A DNA stretch of 64,000 bases from Gnetum montanum (lineage: Eukaryota; Streptophyta; Gnetopsida; Gnetales; Gnetaceae), in the NCBI GenBank assembly GCA_015680685.1, contig MNCI01020454.1, positions 273,706 to 337,705 on the forward strand, given 5' to 3'. Below the pieces are notes generated by a model. That model was not told the origin of the DNA, did no database searches, and was given only the letters and a program-made list of their open reading frames with translations. Each line of letters begins with the position of its first letter. Within the stretch, counting starts at the first letter, position 1. Shown here piece after piece: positions 45,841-58,575 of this stretch. Position numbers and translations under genes: made by a program.

Positions 45841-47689
45841 AGGATAAAGGGTTCAAGATTTAGGGTTTTTGGTTTTAGGGTTAAGGATTTAGAGTTTATA
45901 ATTTTTTTAGGATTTAGAATTTTTAAGGTTTAGGATTTAAGATTTAAGATATTTTCGGGTTTAGAATTTAGAGTTTAGTGTTTAGGATCTCGGGTTCATG
46001 GTTTAGGATTTAGGGTTGAGGATTTAAGGTTCATGGTTCAAGGTTCAAGGTTTAGGTTTCAAGGTATCTAAGTGATTTGGATTTTTTAAGGTTTATATTT
46101 TAAATTCTATCATGGTTTACGGATTTAGGATTTTACTATTTAGTATTTTAGGGTCTAAGGTTTAGGGTTTAGGGTTTAGGGTTTAGGGTCCAATGTTTAG
46201 CATTTAGGATTGCGGGTTCAATATTTATGCTTCACAGTTCAAGGTTTTAAGGTTTTAGGATTCTTAGGTTTCAAATTTTTAACTTTCTAGTATTTAGAAT
46301 TTTAGAATCTTATAATTTTTATGGTTTTGGGTTCTAGGATTTAGTGTTTAGTGTTTACGGGTGAGGGTTGAAGTATTCATGGTTCAGGATTGAGGATTTA
46401 GAATTCAAGGTTAATGGTTGAGTGTTGTGGATTTAGGGTTGAGGATTTTTGAGAATTTAGTGTTCAGGGTTTAGGATTTGGAGTTCAGGATTTACAGTTG
46501 AATGTTTCGGCTTTAGTGTTCAGGTAGAAATTTTAGGGTTTATGGTTTAGTGTTCAGGGTTCAAGCTTTAGGGTTTATGGTTCATGGTTAAAGATTCAGT
46601 GTTTAGGGCTTAGGATTTAGGGTTTACAATTTATGATTCATGATTTTCTAGGATTTAGGATTTTTTAGGATTTATAGTTTAGGATTTTTTAGGATTTTTC
46701 TAGGATTTACTTGGGGTTTAGGGTTTAGGGTTTAAGGTTTAGGATTAAGTGTTTAGAGTTTTGCATTTATGGTTCTAAGTTTAGGATTTTAGGATTTATT
46801 GTTTTAGAATTTAGGTTTTAGTATTTTAGGTTTTTTGATTTAGGGTTTAGGGTTTAAAGTTAATGGTTCATGATTTTAGGATTTAGGGTTTAGGAATCAA
46901 TGTTTAACATTTAGGGTTTATGGTTAAGGATTTAAGGTTTAGGGTTTTAGGGTTGAGTGTTAAGGATTCAAGCTTTATTGTTTAGTGTTTAGGGTTTAAC
47001 ATTCTAGTTCTAGGATTTAGGATTTAGGGTTTAGGTTTTAGGGTTCTTTGGGTTCAAGATTTAGGATTTAGGGTTCAAGTGTAGAGTTTTAGGTTTCATG
47101 GTGTTGGGTTTAAAATTCATGGTTTAGTGTTTTTTAGAGTTTAAGGTTTCTTAGGTTTTAGGATTTACAATTTTTTGGGTTTATGATTTTAGTGTTGAGT
47201 ATTTTAGGTTTTATGATTTAGGGTTTAAGGTTGATAGCTTGGTCATTGAGATTCTAGGTTTAGGATTTAGGGTTTAGGATTCAAGATTTAGGGTTTCTAG
47301 GATTTATGATTTTAGTGTTTAGGTTTTAGGAATTTTGGGATTTAAGGTTTTTAGAGTTTACAATTTGTAGTCTTCAAGGCTTAGGGTTAAGGATTTATGG
47401 TTCTATGGTTGTAGGATTTTGGATTCTATAATTCTTTGTTCTGGGCTTATGCATTTAGAGTTTTAGGTTTAGGGTTTAGAGTTCTAGGTTTTAGGATTTA
47501 GGATTCTAGTGTTCTAGTGAATGGGATTTAGGGTTCAAGGTTTAGGATTTTAGGATACTAGTGTTTAGGTTGATGGTTGAAAAAATTACTTCAAATAGAA
47601 AGAACCATACCATTGAAATAAGAGCTTTCAAAACCAAAATTTGCAAACTTCAAGAAATTTATAACTTGAGAAAAAAGAATCTCAAGATG

Positions 47690-48110
47690 AGAGCAAGTGG
47701 AAACTGTACTTTGATGGTTCATGTAATTCCAAAGGTGTAGGTGTTAGAGAAGTTTTAGTAAAAGAGGATTCCCAAAAAATATTCAAAGTAATTCATCTAT
47801 CTTTCCCTTGTACTAATAACAAGGCTAAATATTAAGCTTTGTGTATTGGAATTAAAACAACATTGGAAAAAGGAATACAGTTAATCACCATAAAGGGAGA
47901 CTCAAGATTAGTTTGCAAATAGATTAAAGGTAATTGTGTAGTAAAGAGTTCATTCCTGTGACCCTATAAAAAAATTTGTCTACAAAATGTTAGATCAATT
48001 TAATCACTACTAAATAGAACATATAGGTAGAGAAGATAATTATATAGTAGATGACTTAGCAAAAGCAACTTCATCATTTGATGTGAAAAGGATAGAAAGT
48101 TATGAAGGTG
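47690..48110 (+). pseudogene. Upstream (archaeal-type) RNase H
   Basis: It reads KWKLYFDGSCNSKGVGV, then FPCTNNKAKY, a stop, then ALCIGIKTTLEKGIQLITIK followed by GDSRLVC, and later DNYIVDDLAKATSSF. YFDGS and GDS keep the two aspartates, but the glutamate of the usual NNxAEYEAL is K. Downstream a linker piece (QPLVPNNIKYLEVFEDDGQL) is typical of this polyprotein type. Confidence 0.8.
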
Positions 48111-48379
48111 TAAAGATTGAGAATGAGCATCAGCCATTAGTACCAAATAACATAAAGTATTTAGAAGTATTTGAAGATGATGGTCAATTGACTAGATTCT
48201 TGACAAATAAACAAGAATGTTAAATCATACCTAAAATAGCATTAAGGTTTAAGAAAAATTCCATTCCCAAAAAAATGATTGATCATGAACATGAATTTAG
48301 TAAACATCAGCATACCAAAAAGGATATATAGAATCCAGATAATCAAGCTTATGAAGTAGTGAATTTTTGATCTATTTAG

Positions 48380-49150
48380 ATGCCAAAGATGTTAAACATC
48401 ACAAAGGAAAAAGATTTAGTCTTCAAGCAAAATTTATTTTTTCTCCTAAAAAATAGTTTGGAAAATTTTGCTTGGTCTTATGATGATCTTAAAACTTTTC
48501 AACTAGATGTGATGACACATAAAATTCCTTTGATAAATGGTTGTAAGATAGTTAAAAAAATAACTAAAATTTAATCCATCATTTGAGCTAGCTATTATAA
48601 GCTCAAATTATATATCTAGTTTAATATTCAACATGGCTTGCTAACCTTTTACCCATAAGAAAGAAGAATGATGATATTAGACTTTGTGTGCATTTTAGAA
48701 ATTTGAATGAAGCCTCAAGAAAAGATAATACCCACTTCCCAGAATTGATGAGATGTTAATCAAAGTATTAGGTTGACAATAATGTTCTTTCTTAGATGAT
48801 TTTTCAAGTTATAATCAAATTATGGTGGATAAGAGTGATAGATATAAAACATCATTTATTACCAAGTGGGGAACTTTCACTTGCCAAAGAATGCCATTTG
48901 GATTGTCAAATGTTGAAGCAAATTTTCAAAGAGTAATGTATTTAGCCTTTAAAGCTTTTATAGGAAAATTTTTTGTAGTTTAATTGGATGATATTGTTGT
49001 CTTTTCAAAGTAGAAGGAAGATAATATTGATCATCTTTAACAAGTTTTTGAAAAATGTTATGAGTATGGTATTTCATTAAATCCAAAAAAAGTATATTTG
49101 GGTTATGTCTGGAAGTTTATTAGGTCATGTGATCTATCAAGAAGGAATTG
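48380..49150 (+). pseudogene. Reverse transcriptase
   Basis: The N-terminal part (48380-48574) has LKNSLENFAWSYDDLKTFQL followed by DVMTHKIPLINGCK, the start of RT in this group. The core (about 48640-49150), broken by stops and frameshifts, shows DIRLCVHFRNLNEASRKDN, then PFGLSN and an LDDIVVFS-type catalytic stretch in which the first position is altered. Confidence 0.8.
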
Positions 49151-49790
49151 ATATAAATAACTTTAGAATTCAAGAAGTATAAAACATTGAACATCCTATA
49201 AGTAAAAAATCTCTGAGATCTTTCTTTCGAAAGATAAATCTCATTAAGAAATTTATCCTTGGTTTCACTAAAATTACTAAACCTTTAATGCATATGTTAA
49301 AGAGAAATTTCCAAGTAGAGAAAATGCCAAAATCAGAGAGAGCATTAGCAGAAATTAAGAAAGCTATTCAGGAAGCACCTTACTTGGTAAAACCAGAATT
49401 GAAAGAAGATTTTTGGTTGTATAAATAATTTAATTGCTATTGTTTTAACTCAAAAAAATGAGAGTCAAGATGAACAGATTGGATTTTTTTGATATTAATT
49501 GAATGGTTCAAAGCTTAATTATTTAGACATAGAGAAATAAGCATTCACATTTGTTAAGACACTTTAGCATTTTAGGTATTATTTGGAAAGCTCATTAGTT
49601 CATAGTATGCTAATAGAGCCTATAATCAAACAATTCTTAGCCCAAAATGAAATTGGATATAAAAGAGGGAAGTGGCTCATAAAGCTTAAAGGTTTCAAAT
49701 TCTCATTAAAATATGCAAAACCATTAAAGGAATGGAATTAGCCAAGTTAATGGCTAGAGAAAATGAAGTATCTACACATATGACTTATGA
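49150..49790 (+). pseudogene. RT thumb region and gypsy RNase H
   Basis: Open pieces include KSERALAEIKKAIQEAPYLV followed by KPELKEDFWLY (about 49325-49425), then AIVLTQKNESQDEQIGFF, SKLNYLDIEK and AQNEIGYKRGKWLIKLKGFK followed by FSLKYAK. These match the RNase H and connection of the same plant group. Confidence 0.75.
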
Positions 49791-49839
49791 AGATAATTGG
49801 TATGATGAAATTCTAGAATTCCTTGATACATGAAAAGTT

Positions 49840-51170
49840 CTAAATAATTTAACTAAAAGTCAAAAGAGAGTTGTTTTTGAAAGAGAAAATAAATTTGTGA
49901 TTACAAATGAAAATTTATACAAAAATGATTTCAAATGGGTTTTGTTGAAATGTGTTTACAATGATAAAATTAATCCTATCTTAGAACAATTCCATGATCA
50001 TTATAATTTGTTCTATGAATCTCCTTAGTTTACTATGCAACATATACTTCATTATGATTTTTACTATGTACCAAGATATAAGTTCTAGAGTTCAAAGATG
50101 TTACAAATGTTAGAGTCATGGGCCAAAAATCAAAAAGGATAAAGCTTCTTTAAAGTAGGTAATTGCAAATAGATCATTTTAATAATGGAGCTTATATTTC
50201 ATTGGTATAATTACTTCATCGAGAGTAGGACAAAAGCTTATTCTCATAGCTACCAATTACTTTACCAAATGTTCTAAAGCAAAGGCTCTAAGAAAAAGTT
50301 CAACATTAGACATGATTAAATTTTTGGAAGATCAAGTTTTAAGTCATTTTGGTTTACCTAAAGTGTTGCTATTTGACAATGGACCTCCTTTTTAATTTGA
50401 AGAATTTATAACATGAGAATTAGAAAAATCCATATTTCTATTTTCTTCTTCAAATTATTATCCTCAACAAAATGACTTATTTCCTTGAATCTACAAATAA
50501 GAGGCTTATTTCCTACATTAAGAAGTCAATGGATGGTAATCCATAAAACTGGATTGACTATTTGCAATCTGCATTATGGATTGATCATATTAGATTTAAG
50601 AAGGCTATTGGAACTTCAACTTATAACTCAGTCTATGGGTTGCCCACTAGAATTACAAATAAGATTATAATTTCAACATCATATTTTTTGCAAAAGTATA
50701 GTAAGAAAACTAATAAAGATATATGTTTCATGATCTTGTTCATCAAAATAGAAGTTTAAATGGAAAGAATTAAAGATAATTTATTAAAGAGTGCTTCTCA
50801 AGCTAAAAGGTGGTTCGATAGAAAAAATTTGAAAAGGACATTTAAGGTTGCTGATCTTATATTATTATGGAATATAAAAAAGGAAAATAAGTTTTTAGCA
50901 ATATGGACTAGCCCATTTTATATCAAGAAATAATTATTCGGAGACATATATATGTTATCAATGCTTGATGGGATAGAATTACATTAAACCATTCCATAGA
51001 GCAATAGTTGAAGCTAATGTAGTTAAAAAACTAAATGAGATTGATACATCTAAGAATTTAGGAGGAATCTCTCAAGAAGTTAATATCAATATTAAATTGA
51101 GTGGGACTACATCTAAAAACATGAAACTAGATTCTCCTAGTGATAATATTAAAAAAGAAATTGTTTCAAG
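49840..51170 (+). pseudogene. Integrase and C-terminus
   Basis: The zinc-binding region is degraded (EQFHDHYNLFYESP at about 49987). The core survives as pieces such as NWIDYLQSALWIDHIRFKKA followed by IGTSTYNSVYGLP (about 50545-50650). The C-terminus reads SASQAKRWFDRKNLKRTFKV followed by ADLILLW (about 50790-50870). Many stops and frameshifts. The sequence stops at the Athila-like LTR start (51175). Confidence 0.8.
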
Positions 51171-51174
51171 TTAA

Positions 51175-51790
51175 TGAGTGGTGAGGTACCCCTACATCCA
51201 ACTATACGAATCACAAAGCATTCATGTGTGATTTGTTCAAATTCCATGGACTTCATCATTTCCAGCTCACTAGCCCTTTTGGAAGTAAATCTAGCCTTAA
51301 GGTCAATCATTGTCTTTCCAATTACACTTATGACATTTTTTGGTATTGTTAAGTGTAACCAAGGCATTTGATTTTTATCATTTTCTATGTTTTATAGTTG
51401 GGTGCTTGAATTGTAGATAAAAAAGGATTTTATTAACTAATCTAATTAACTAATCAACTAATAATTTTACCAATCCTAACATAACTATCTATTCTCACTT
51501 TCCGTACATGTCCTGAACCCATGTATCTACTGCTAAGTAACCAAGTGCTACACTACTAGGTGTACCAAGCAATAACACTGCTAGGATTACCAAGTGAATA
51601 TGTGTTACATTTGAAGTGGTCATACTTATGTGTGTACTCTATCTCTCTTAATTACCTCATTAATGTAATAATTGAAAAATATTTAATCACTAATTAAAAG
51701 TATTTAATAAATAACTAAAAATAATAAATGCATTAATAAAATAGCTAATCTATCCAAAGTGTTGCAAGGTTTATCAAAACGTTCACCTTT
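51175..51790 (-). repeat. 3' LTR of the Athila-like element (minimum extent)
   Basis: It matches 63393-64000 closely: GGTACCCCTACA, ACTATACGAATCACAAAGCA, GGAAGTGAATCTAGCCTTAA-type runs, TTTTATAGTTGGGTG. The LTR must extend further right, but its other copy lies outside the window and I could not find the polypurine tract, so the right border is unknown. Frames here (51149-51371) are LTR by-products that recur at 63337-63585. Confidence 0.85.
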
Positions 51791-51987
51791 ATTTCCACAC
51801 ACACTATCGTGCTCAGGTACAACAATGCTCGAATAAAGATCCATATGCTCAATGACTCCTACTGCAGGCACTTAGGAAGAAATTTCCAACTTTCAAATGG
51901 AAAAAATGAAAGAGCTTTACTACTACTGAAATATGGATTACCATAAATGTAGCTAGTAGGCACATATTTATATGTGATAGACAAACA

Positions 51988-52061
51988 CTATGTCAACAAG
52001 GCCTTATCAATGCATGCCTCAATGTAGGATAAGATGCATCGATGGGGCCTCATCAACATAG
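51988..52061. repeat. Inverted repeat with 28-base arms
   Basis: Arms 51988-52015 and 52034-52061 pair at 21 of 28 positions, and all seven mismatches are transitions (C/T or A/G). A third copy of the arm sequence is at 55651-55678. It lies in or near the 3' LTR. Confidence 0.65.
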
Positions 52062-52410
52062 TCAACCAACAATGACTCATCATACCCTCGCAACTAAATG
52101 AAAACTTATCCACAAGTTCTTTTACAAAATTTGAAAGGTATGGGATTATTAACTGACTTTTGTTCAACAAAACAAATTGACTAACTTGACAAAAAATAGA
52201 GTTCCTGAGTGTACAAATCAACACAATACAAAAATGGTGGTGTTTAGGCCACAAAATTGAACATCGTGATACAACTCTTCAAAAATTGAACAACACATTC
52301 CTTGATGGTGTGAATCTTATTAGAGAAGATCAAATGGTTCTAAGTGATGGTGGTTCTTAAGGCTCTGAGGAACCTTCACCAGCTTCATGCACTAGTAATG
52401 GTTGAGGTGG

Positions 52411-55179
52411 CTACGATTGTCCTACTACTAGTGTGACTTCAAGTGGGAGGTAGAAAGCATCCAGAAATGCTTTCATTTTCTCCTTCTTAATCCTTGGATC
52501 ATGCATCATCCACTTAGCTTCCCCAATGTGGGTTGGAACGAGCACATCCCAAGGACATGGGATTGGTGGAAACAACTCCTTGGCATTGACAAACGAAATA
52601 GTGAATTGTTTACATTCAATGTCGAATGCCCTAACTATGTCATTCAACTCTTGGTAGTCATTCATCTATTTGGCTAGGTTTTTAGTGATAGATCATTAAT
52701 TTATGAATCATCATCTGAGAACTTCAAGTTCAGCATTAGCAGTCTCAATCTTTTTCTTGGTGTCCTTGTGGTGCTTGAACTTAGCCTTGTAGAGAAAATA
52801 CAAGCTAGCCACCTATTTCTCCAACTCTAACCATGGTTTTCCAATAATCAACATTACCAGGTTTGTGTAATATAGATTGGCCAACTCCATGTACTCTGTC
52901 ATCTTCTTGATTTGCAACTCGTTCAAGTAGATATTTCCTTTGTTGTAGGCATCAATCCCATCAAGGATGAGCTTCCATATTTCTTTTCATTATTGGATTT
53001 GCTATAGGGCATCATTTATTTTTTTCTTTGCCATCTGGATTTTTTTTTCATTAATTTCCTTTTGCAAGCCAACCTAGTCCCTATAGTGATTCTTTACTTT
53101 CTCAAATTTGAGGGCTTCGTTCTTCTAGGTGGTGATCTTGATCGTAGATTTTGTTGCAAGGTGTGTACCTCATCCATTAATAAATTGTGATTCTCCATAG
53201 TCAATTTCCTCAATTCAGTCTTGACTCTAACAATCTACTCCTACTATTGATGAATGAATTCTTGCATTTGATCTCTTTGAGCATCAACATTTTTAGGTGA
53301 TGATTTTGCATGATCAATGCTTCATTCTCTTAATGCATCTGATTCATATCCTTTTTGATGGAATACATTTCAACTTCTACTATATACTATTTGAAGATGG
53401 CCATTAGTACTTCCTCCTTAGCCTTCTGAAATCATTCTTAAAGCTATTTGATAGCTTCATCTCTTGTCACTGTTTGGTTGAGGAGTGCTTATACTGCAAG
53501 TCAGACATGAACTTTGGTAACCTTCATGGCCAAGCATTGATTTTACTCTTAGGCCACTTCTAGTTGTCCTTACAAAATAATGCATCTTCCCATTGCATTC
53601 AATAGCTTTGACTAGGTTGTCGTGATGTTCTCTAGGAGATCAAAGATGTATGAAGTTAGTTTCCTAGTACCTATAAGTCATTCTAGAAACTATTCATGCT
53701 AAGCTATGTTTAATTTTCCATTAACCATGCTAGCAAATGTTTTCATGTCTTAAAGAGGAAATACATTTAGTACAGGTACCATGAGTGTATTTTTGGTACA
53801 CAGTTAGCTACCACTTTTGTCATTGTCTCCTACCCTTGATGCTGCATCACCAAGATGGTTGCCTCTCAAGATTCCTCCAATCGAATCAAGAAAGTGGCAA
53901 CATTCCTAGAGATTTCTAGGAATAGATGATGTGTTGCTAATGAAACCATTACCTCTCAAGTATTGGGATCCAACCTTAAAGGTAACTATGTTCTTTGGGT
54001 AGAGAAGATGAAACCACATTTCTCCATCTAATTGACTATTCGGGCCACCTTGTTAAGATGACTCATTGCTAAATGATACACAAATGGATCTATCCCTCTC
54101 ATTTCTATTTGCTGATATTTTTTGCTCAAGAGCTATTCTTATATTTGACATAGATGCTCAAGGACTGCACGAGCCTTCGGTGTTGTCTCTTGAGTGGATG
54201 ATGGTGGTGGTAGCTCCTCTTATTGAGTAGTTGTTGACATCTTATCTTTCATGACTTCTACCCATAAGGCCAAGGGAGCATGCCTGAGAGTATCATTAGA
54301 ATAGAAAATAATTCCTACCCTTTTGCAATGTTTCCTAATGAAACACAAAAAGAGTAGGATCTTCCTTCCACGTTCATTATCCTTGAAGTGCTTCTTGATT
54401 TACAAATAGATTAGCTATGGAAAGTTAAAAAGAAATTTTCTACTTAGAGTGGTGCATACTTGGGTGGAGAAAGTAGTCACCTTACTTGGCCTCATCGTTG
54501 AATTGAGGTGATAGGCCACAATCTTGAAATATATCTACTCTGTTAGTCTGAGCACACCATACTCCTTATAGTCCACCCTGTAGCATCACTGGGTCCATTC
54601 CCTTTTTGCCTTAGGATCTCCTTTTCTTGATATCTCTACCAATTATGTTCCAATGTCTAGCAACCCTAGTGCCTATGCAATAGCTTCTCCTAAGTACGAC
54701 ACTTGAATTTTCTTGATTTTTACAATGGAACCTGGCCTTTGACTACTCTAGAAGAGATAGGTCTCTCCCATGTACTACTCCCCACTAGATGTGATGATTG
54801 AACACATGGGAAAGCCTTATAATTATGTCTTGACATCCTCTAGAGCTTTCTCCAAATATGGCCCAAAGTTTATGTCTTAAAGAGCTAATCTTTGAATTTC
54901 ATGGGACTTGATGATGTCTAGGCAAGCTTGAGTTCGAGTGACCTCAAGCCTTAGCATGGGTCTAGGCACTTCTCCTCATTGGGACTATTCTATAGGCACT
55001 TCTTCTTCTGGAATCTATCAAATAGATTCCACTTCAGGTTTCTCTCAAAGAGGTCTTGTTACATGGGTTGCCTCTAGAAGTTCGTGATCTTATTCTTGTT
55101 GGCCCCTTCCAACTTTGGGTTGTTTCTCCCATGGTTGTGAGGGTTCTCCCTTCTGTAGATATCTTTGTTTGGGTGCCAT
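52411..55179 (-). pseudogene. Long ORF downstream of integrase (env position), unknown protein
   Basis: The start is MAPKQRYLQKGEPSQPWEKQ (ATG at 55177-55179). About 920 codons follow with many stops and some frameshifts. The C-terminal piece at 52411-52665 is open (FDIECKQFTISFVNAKELFP, then KWMMHDPRIKKEKMKAFLDA). The region 52680-53500 is rich in K, E, L and Q like a coiled coil. I see no signal peptide or clear membrane segments, so an envelope role is not supported by sequence. It occupies the slot where Athila elements carry an extra ORF. Confidence 0.55.
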
Positions 55180-55199
55180 CTATAATCACAATAAGATCA

Positions 55200-57200
55200 T
55201 GTATTAGAAATCATTGTGTAACCTTAAAATAATTGGGATACCTTAAATTTTAAGAATAGTTACACTTGGCTAAGTTGTGATTATGGCTGATTTAATTAAC
55301 CCAGTTATCATTTATTTTGTGTTATTATGAATAATTCATCCCATAGGTTGTTGGAAGGGTTAATCTTGGAAAAAGTTGATGTTTATATATGGTTAAGGTT
55401 ATTAACCCTTTGGGGATGTTAAGAAAAATTTCAAAAAATTTCATTATAAACCTTAAGGTTTGTGGCCCCCACAATAAATATCTTATCTCCAATAAGCACA
55501 AGATCAAAAAATTGAGTGATTTGGACAAATGATTGGGAAGTTATGAGCGTTGGAAAGTTTTGGGCTCTAAAAAATTGCAAATATTTCCCGTGGTATGAGA
55601 AAATTGCAAAAAAATTTGAAGTGTGCAGTAGTATATATAGTATATTTTCACTATGTTGATGAGGCCTTGTCGATGCAGTTATTGATCATTCTTGACTTCT
55701 ATTGACTTTGGTCAAACTTTTAAAATACAAGGAATTTTTTAATGAAATTAGGGTCAAATGAAAGCTTAGAAGACCAAGAATAATATGAAATCATGAGAAT
55801 AGAAAATTGAGATTCATAAATTTGAAAAAATGAAGAAAATTTAATTTAATTGATGAATGCAATTAGAAATTAAGGAGTACTGAGCAGTTTACGCAATGGA
55901 AAATGCAAAAGATAAAATTGTAGCAATGTCAAAGGTAAGGAAATTTAACTAATAAAGCCAAGAGCTATGCAAGTGGGTCCTCCCCATAGTAGGCTCATGC
56001 AATTTTTTGCCTTTGCATAACCTCAACTAAGAAGTCCATGGGCCCCATATTTGATTTAATGATCATGATATGTTAAAGACCAACCTAAAAGAATCCATTT
56101 AAGAATCCCAACACATTATACTAAGACATAGAACATAACATATAGAACCTAGCAGTGAGGTAAGTTACAGTAGCATGAATGAATGATAGAGAGGGTGCAA
56201 TGGAGTTCCAAATTGAGGTCATAATAATTCCCTTCTATAATTTGTGGTTAAAATGACCTGAGAAGTTTCATCCTCAGTCTAGACCAAAACCATCCTCTTT
56301 CAGTGACTTTGCATCTCCACTCTAAAACTGATCCACCCACTTGAGACACAAGAGTGTCCCTGCAAGAAAACCACAATTTTACAAAGAGGAGAGAGAGGAG
56401 TAGGAAGTGAGAGAGAGAGAGGGCCTTAGTTAGAGGAAACCTTCAGGCATAGATGCATGTCTTTCAAGTTCCATAACTAGTGCTTGTAGCCCATTTATTT
56501 TTCCAAAGGGTGTACTTTGAATTCCCATTGTTTTATTTCTTTTTTTATTTTTTTTTGTTTTTTTTTAAATGGGAACCACAACATGCAAGGACTTATTTTT
56601 GTCGAAGGGATATGCTTTGAATTCCCATCTTCTTTTTTTATTTCTTAAAAATTGGAACCACACCATGCAATGACTTATTTATCTTCCTATTATTAGTTGG
56701 TGTGAGATGGTAAGAAGTCTATGAAAAACACTCAAGCACTCAAGTAGGAAGAAGAGTACAAAGAGTATTGATTCCCCTTGAAGTCACACCCTTTACAAAC
56801 CTTTCAATCCTTCCAAATTCTGGAACTACCAAGATCACTGATTAATTAAAAGTTTCTTTACTGAAAAGAAACCTGAAATTATCAGAATAAGGAAAACCAT
56901 AGAGTTCATTGGAAGGGTGGATGATGTGGACTCACTACCTGTTCCATGAAAAATAACCCATGTCAAAGTCGTTAGACATCAAANTTTAAAGATACTAAAA
57001 ATGGTGTAAATTTAGAGAAATTCAAAGATCAAAGATTTGTAAAATCAAAAACATGAAAAATAAAAAGGTAGAAAAACTAAGAGGCCATGGTAATGGTTAG
57101 CATGGATGGCCATCTCTCCCATGATTGAGTTGGAGGGAGGAGATGATCTGAAAAATAGAATGTGGTTGTTCATTCATTGAGGTGGTATTTAAGCTAGCTT
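55200..57200 (-). other. Non-coding DNA between integrase and the downstream ORF
   Basis: No domain is recognisable. It holds a GA-rich microsatellite (56386-56422), an imperfect direct duplication of about 100 bases (from about 56509 and 56608, both containing GAATTCCCAT, a T-rich run and ACCACA-CATGCAA), and one arm copy of the inverted repeat (55651). Base 56984 is N. Confidence 0.55.
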
Positions 57201-58575
57201 GTCTTAGTTTAAGGAAAGGCTTCACTTGTTGGATATTGACCAACTACTTTTTATTTGGGCTATCAAGTCTATAGATCAATGTGGGCCTAGAGGAAAATTT
57301 TTGATCAATTATATAGGGCCCCTCCTATAATGTTTGAATTTTTTTCTTTTGTGGTACATGTTTGGGGTTCTAGTAAAGAACCTTATCTCTTGGCTAAAGT
57401 TTTACTTTCCTAATTCTAAGGTCATGATGTTGCTTACTAAATGCCTTATTAACCTCATTTAAGGATAGAGCCACTAAGCAATTTTTGTCTAGCACATTTA
57501 GGTTGATTAATCGTTCCTTCTATGCTAAACTTAGCTCAAGGTTTAAATCACATGCTATTGATAGTGTACAAAGCTTGGATTGAGTTGGGAACATTGGAAG
57601 TTTTCAGTACACTAACTCATAGGGAGAATATTGAATAGGAAGTTTCCAAGTTGAATGATAAGCCCAAAAAGCATCATTAAGTTTTGTACTCCAGTCCTTT
57701 CTATATTTTCTAATGGTTCACATTAGTATTTTTGTAATCGCTCAATTGGTTACCTCTACTTGATCATTGGCTTAGGGGGTGATAAGATATTGTTAATTTA
57801 TGTTCTAACCCAAAATGTTGCATTAATTTTATAAATGTGGCACCTATGAAATGAGTTTAATTATCAAAAATGAGTGAACATGGCATCCCAAACCTATTCA
57901 TGATATTTTGTTGTATAAATTTGATAGTAGTGGATGATGTACAATTAATAACAACTGTTGCTTCTGCCCATTTTGTACAATAGTTAACTACTACTATATA
58001 TGCTTTTCCATTAGACATGGATGTGATGGAATCCATGAAGTTAATGCCCCATATGTTGAAAGGTTCCAGTGGTTGAATCCACTATTGAGGACCTTCCATG
58101 TGAGTGGTCCTCCCCTTGTCATGTTGACAATGTTCACAAGACTTGAAAAACTGGTGGACATCCTTAAATATTGTAGGCAAATAGTATCCTACCATTAGGA
58201 TTTTCATGGTTGTGTGTCTCCCTGCATAATGGCCTCCACAAGGCCCTTCATGAGCATCCTAGATAATGCATAGTTGATCTTCATTAGGGACACACCAACA
58301 AATCAAGCATTAGCACACACCTTATAAAGGTATCTATTGATTTTCATAAAATATCTAGCCTGATGAAGAAATGTTTGTTGTTTCCTAAAATCCAAGTCTT
58401 GTTGCATCTCTTGAGTGAGAAGATATGTGAGGATGCTATTATACCATGCTGCTTTTTTAGGTGCTTGTTCATTTATTGCTCCAGTAAAGAGGAATTCGTT
58501 TGAAAATTGAACAAAGAGTGGGCTATCCTCCTCTTTCTTATCCCATGTTAAATGAGAAAGTTGGTCAACAATCAA
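57200..58575 (-). pseudogene. Athila-like integrase
   Basis: An open stretch (58303-58575) starts VDQLSHLTWDKKEEDSPLFV and includes AWYNSILTYLLTQEMQQDLD, the RNase H to integrase linker. The zinc-binding region follows, with CEHCQ at 58124-58138. The core reads WGINFMDSITSMSNGKAYIV followed by VVNYCTKWAEA, then IIMNRFGMP-like and LIFDN, a stop, THF. The first catalytic aspartate (usually in VDYxTKW) is N; the second (FDN) is kept. The C-terminus is badly decayed. Confidence 0.8.

Larger units (their letters stand above)
36435..47574 (+). repeat. 11 kb degenerate TTTAGGG-type telomere-like array
   Basis: The whole stretch is made of variants of TTTAGGG and its sister words (TTTAGGATT, GGTTCAAGG, GGTTCTAGG, GATTCATGG), with the G-rich strand always on plus. 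Perfect tandem heptamers occur only in short runs (for example near 46155-46185). Local higher-order duplications are present. The plant telomere repeat is TTTAGGG, and long interstitial arrays are known in gymnosperms. Too degenerate to be an active telomere. The one open frame (38349-38546) is only a translation of the repeat. Confidence 0.95.
47575..51174 (+). mobile_element. Gypsy pol remnant with RNase H upstream of RT
   Basis: A plus-strand polyprotein remnant begins abruptly at the end of the array and ends where the Athila-like LTR begins. Order: extra RNase H, linker, RT, gypsy RNase H, integrase. This order is known from a widespread plant gypsy group. No LTR, gag or protease is visible; both ends are cut by other repeats. 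Confidence 0.8.

Noticed and set aside
36435-47574. Functional telomere or chromosome end
   Set aside because: Units are too degenerate and the array is followed by 16 kb of ordinary retrotransposon DNA, so it is internal.
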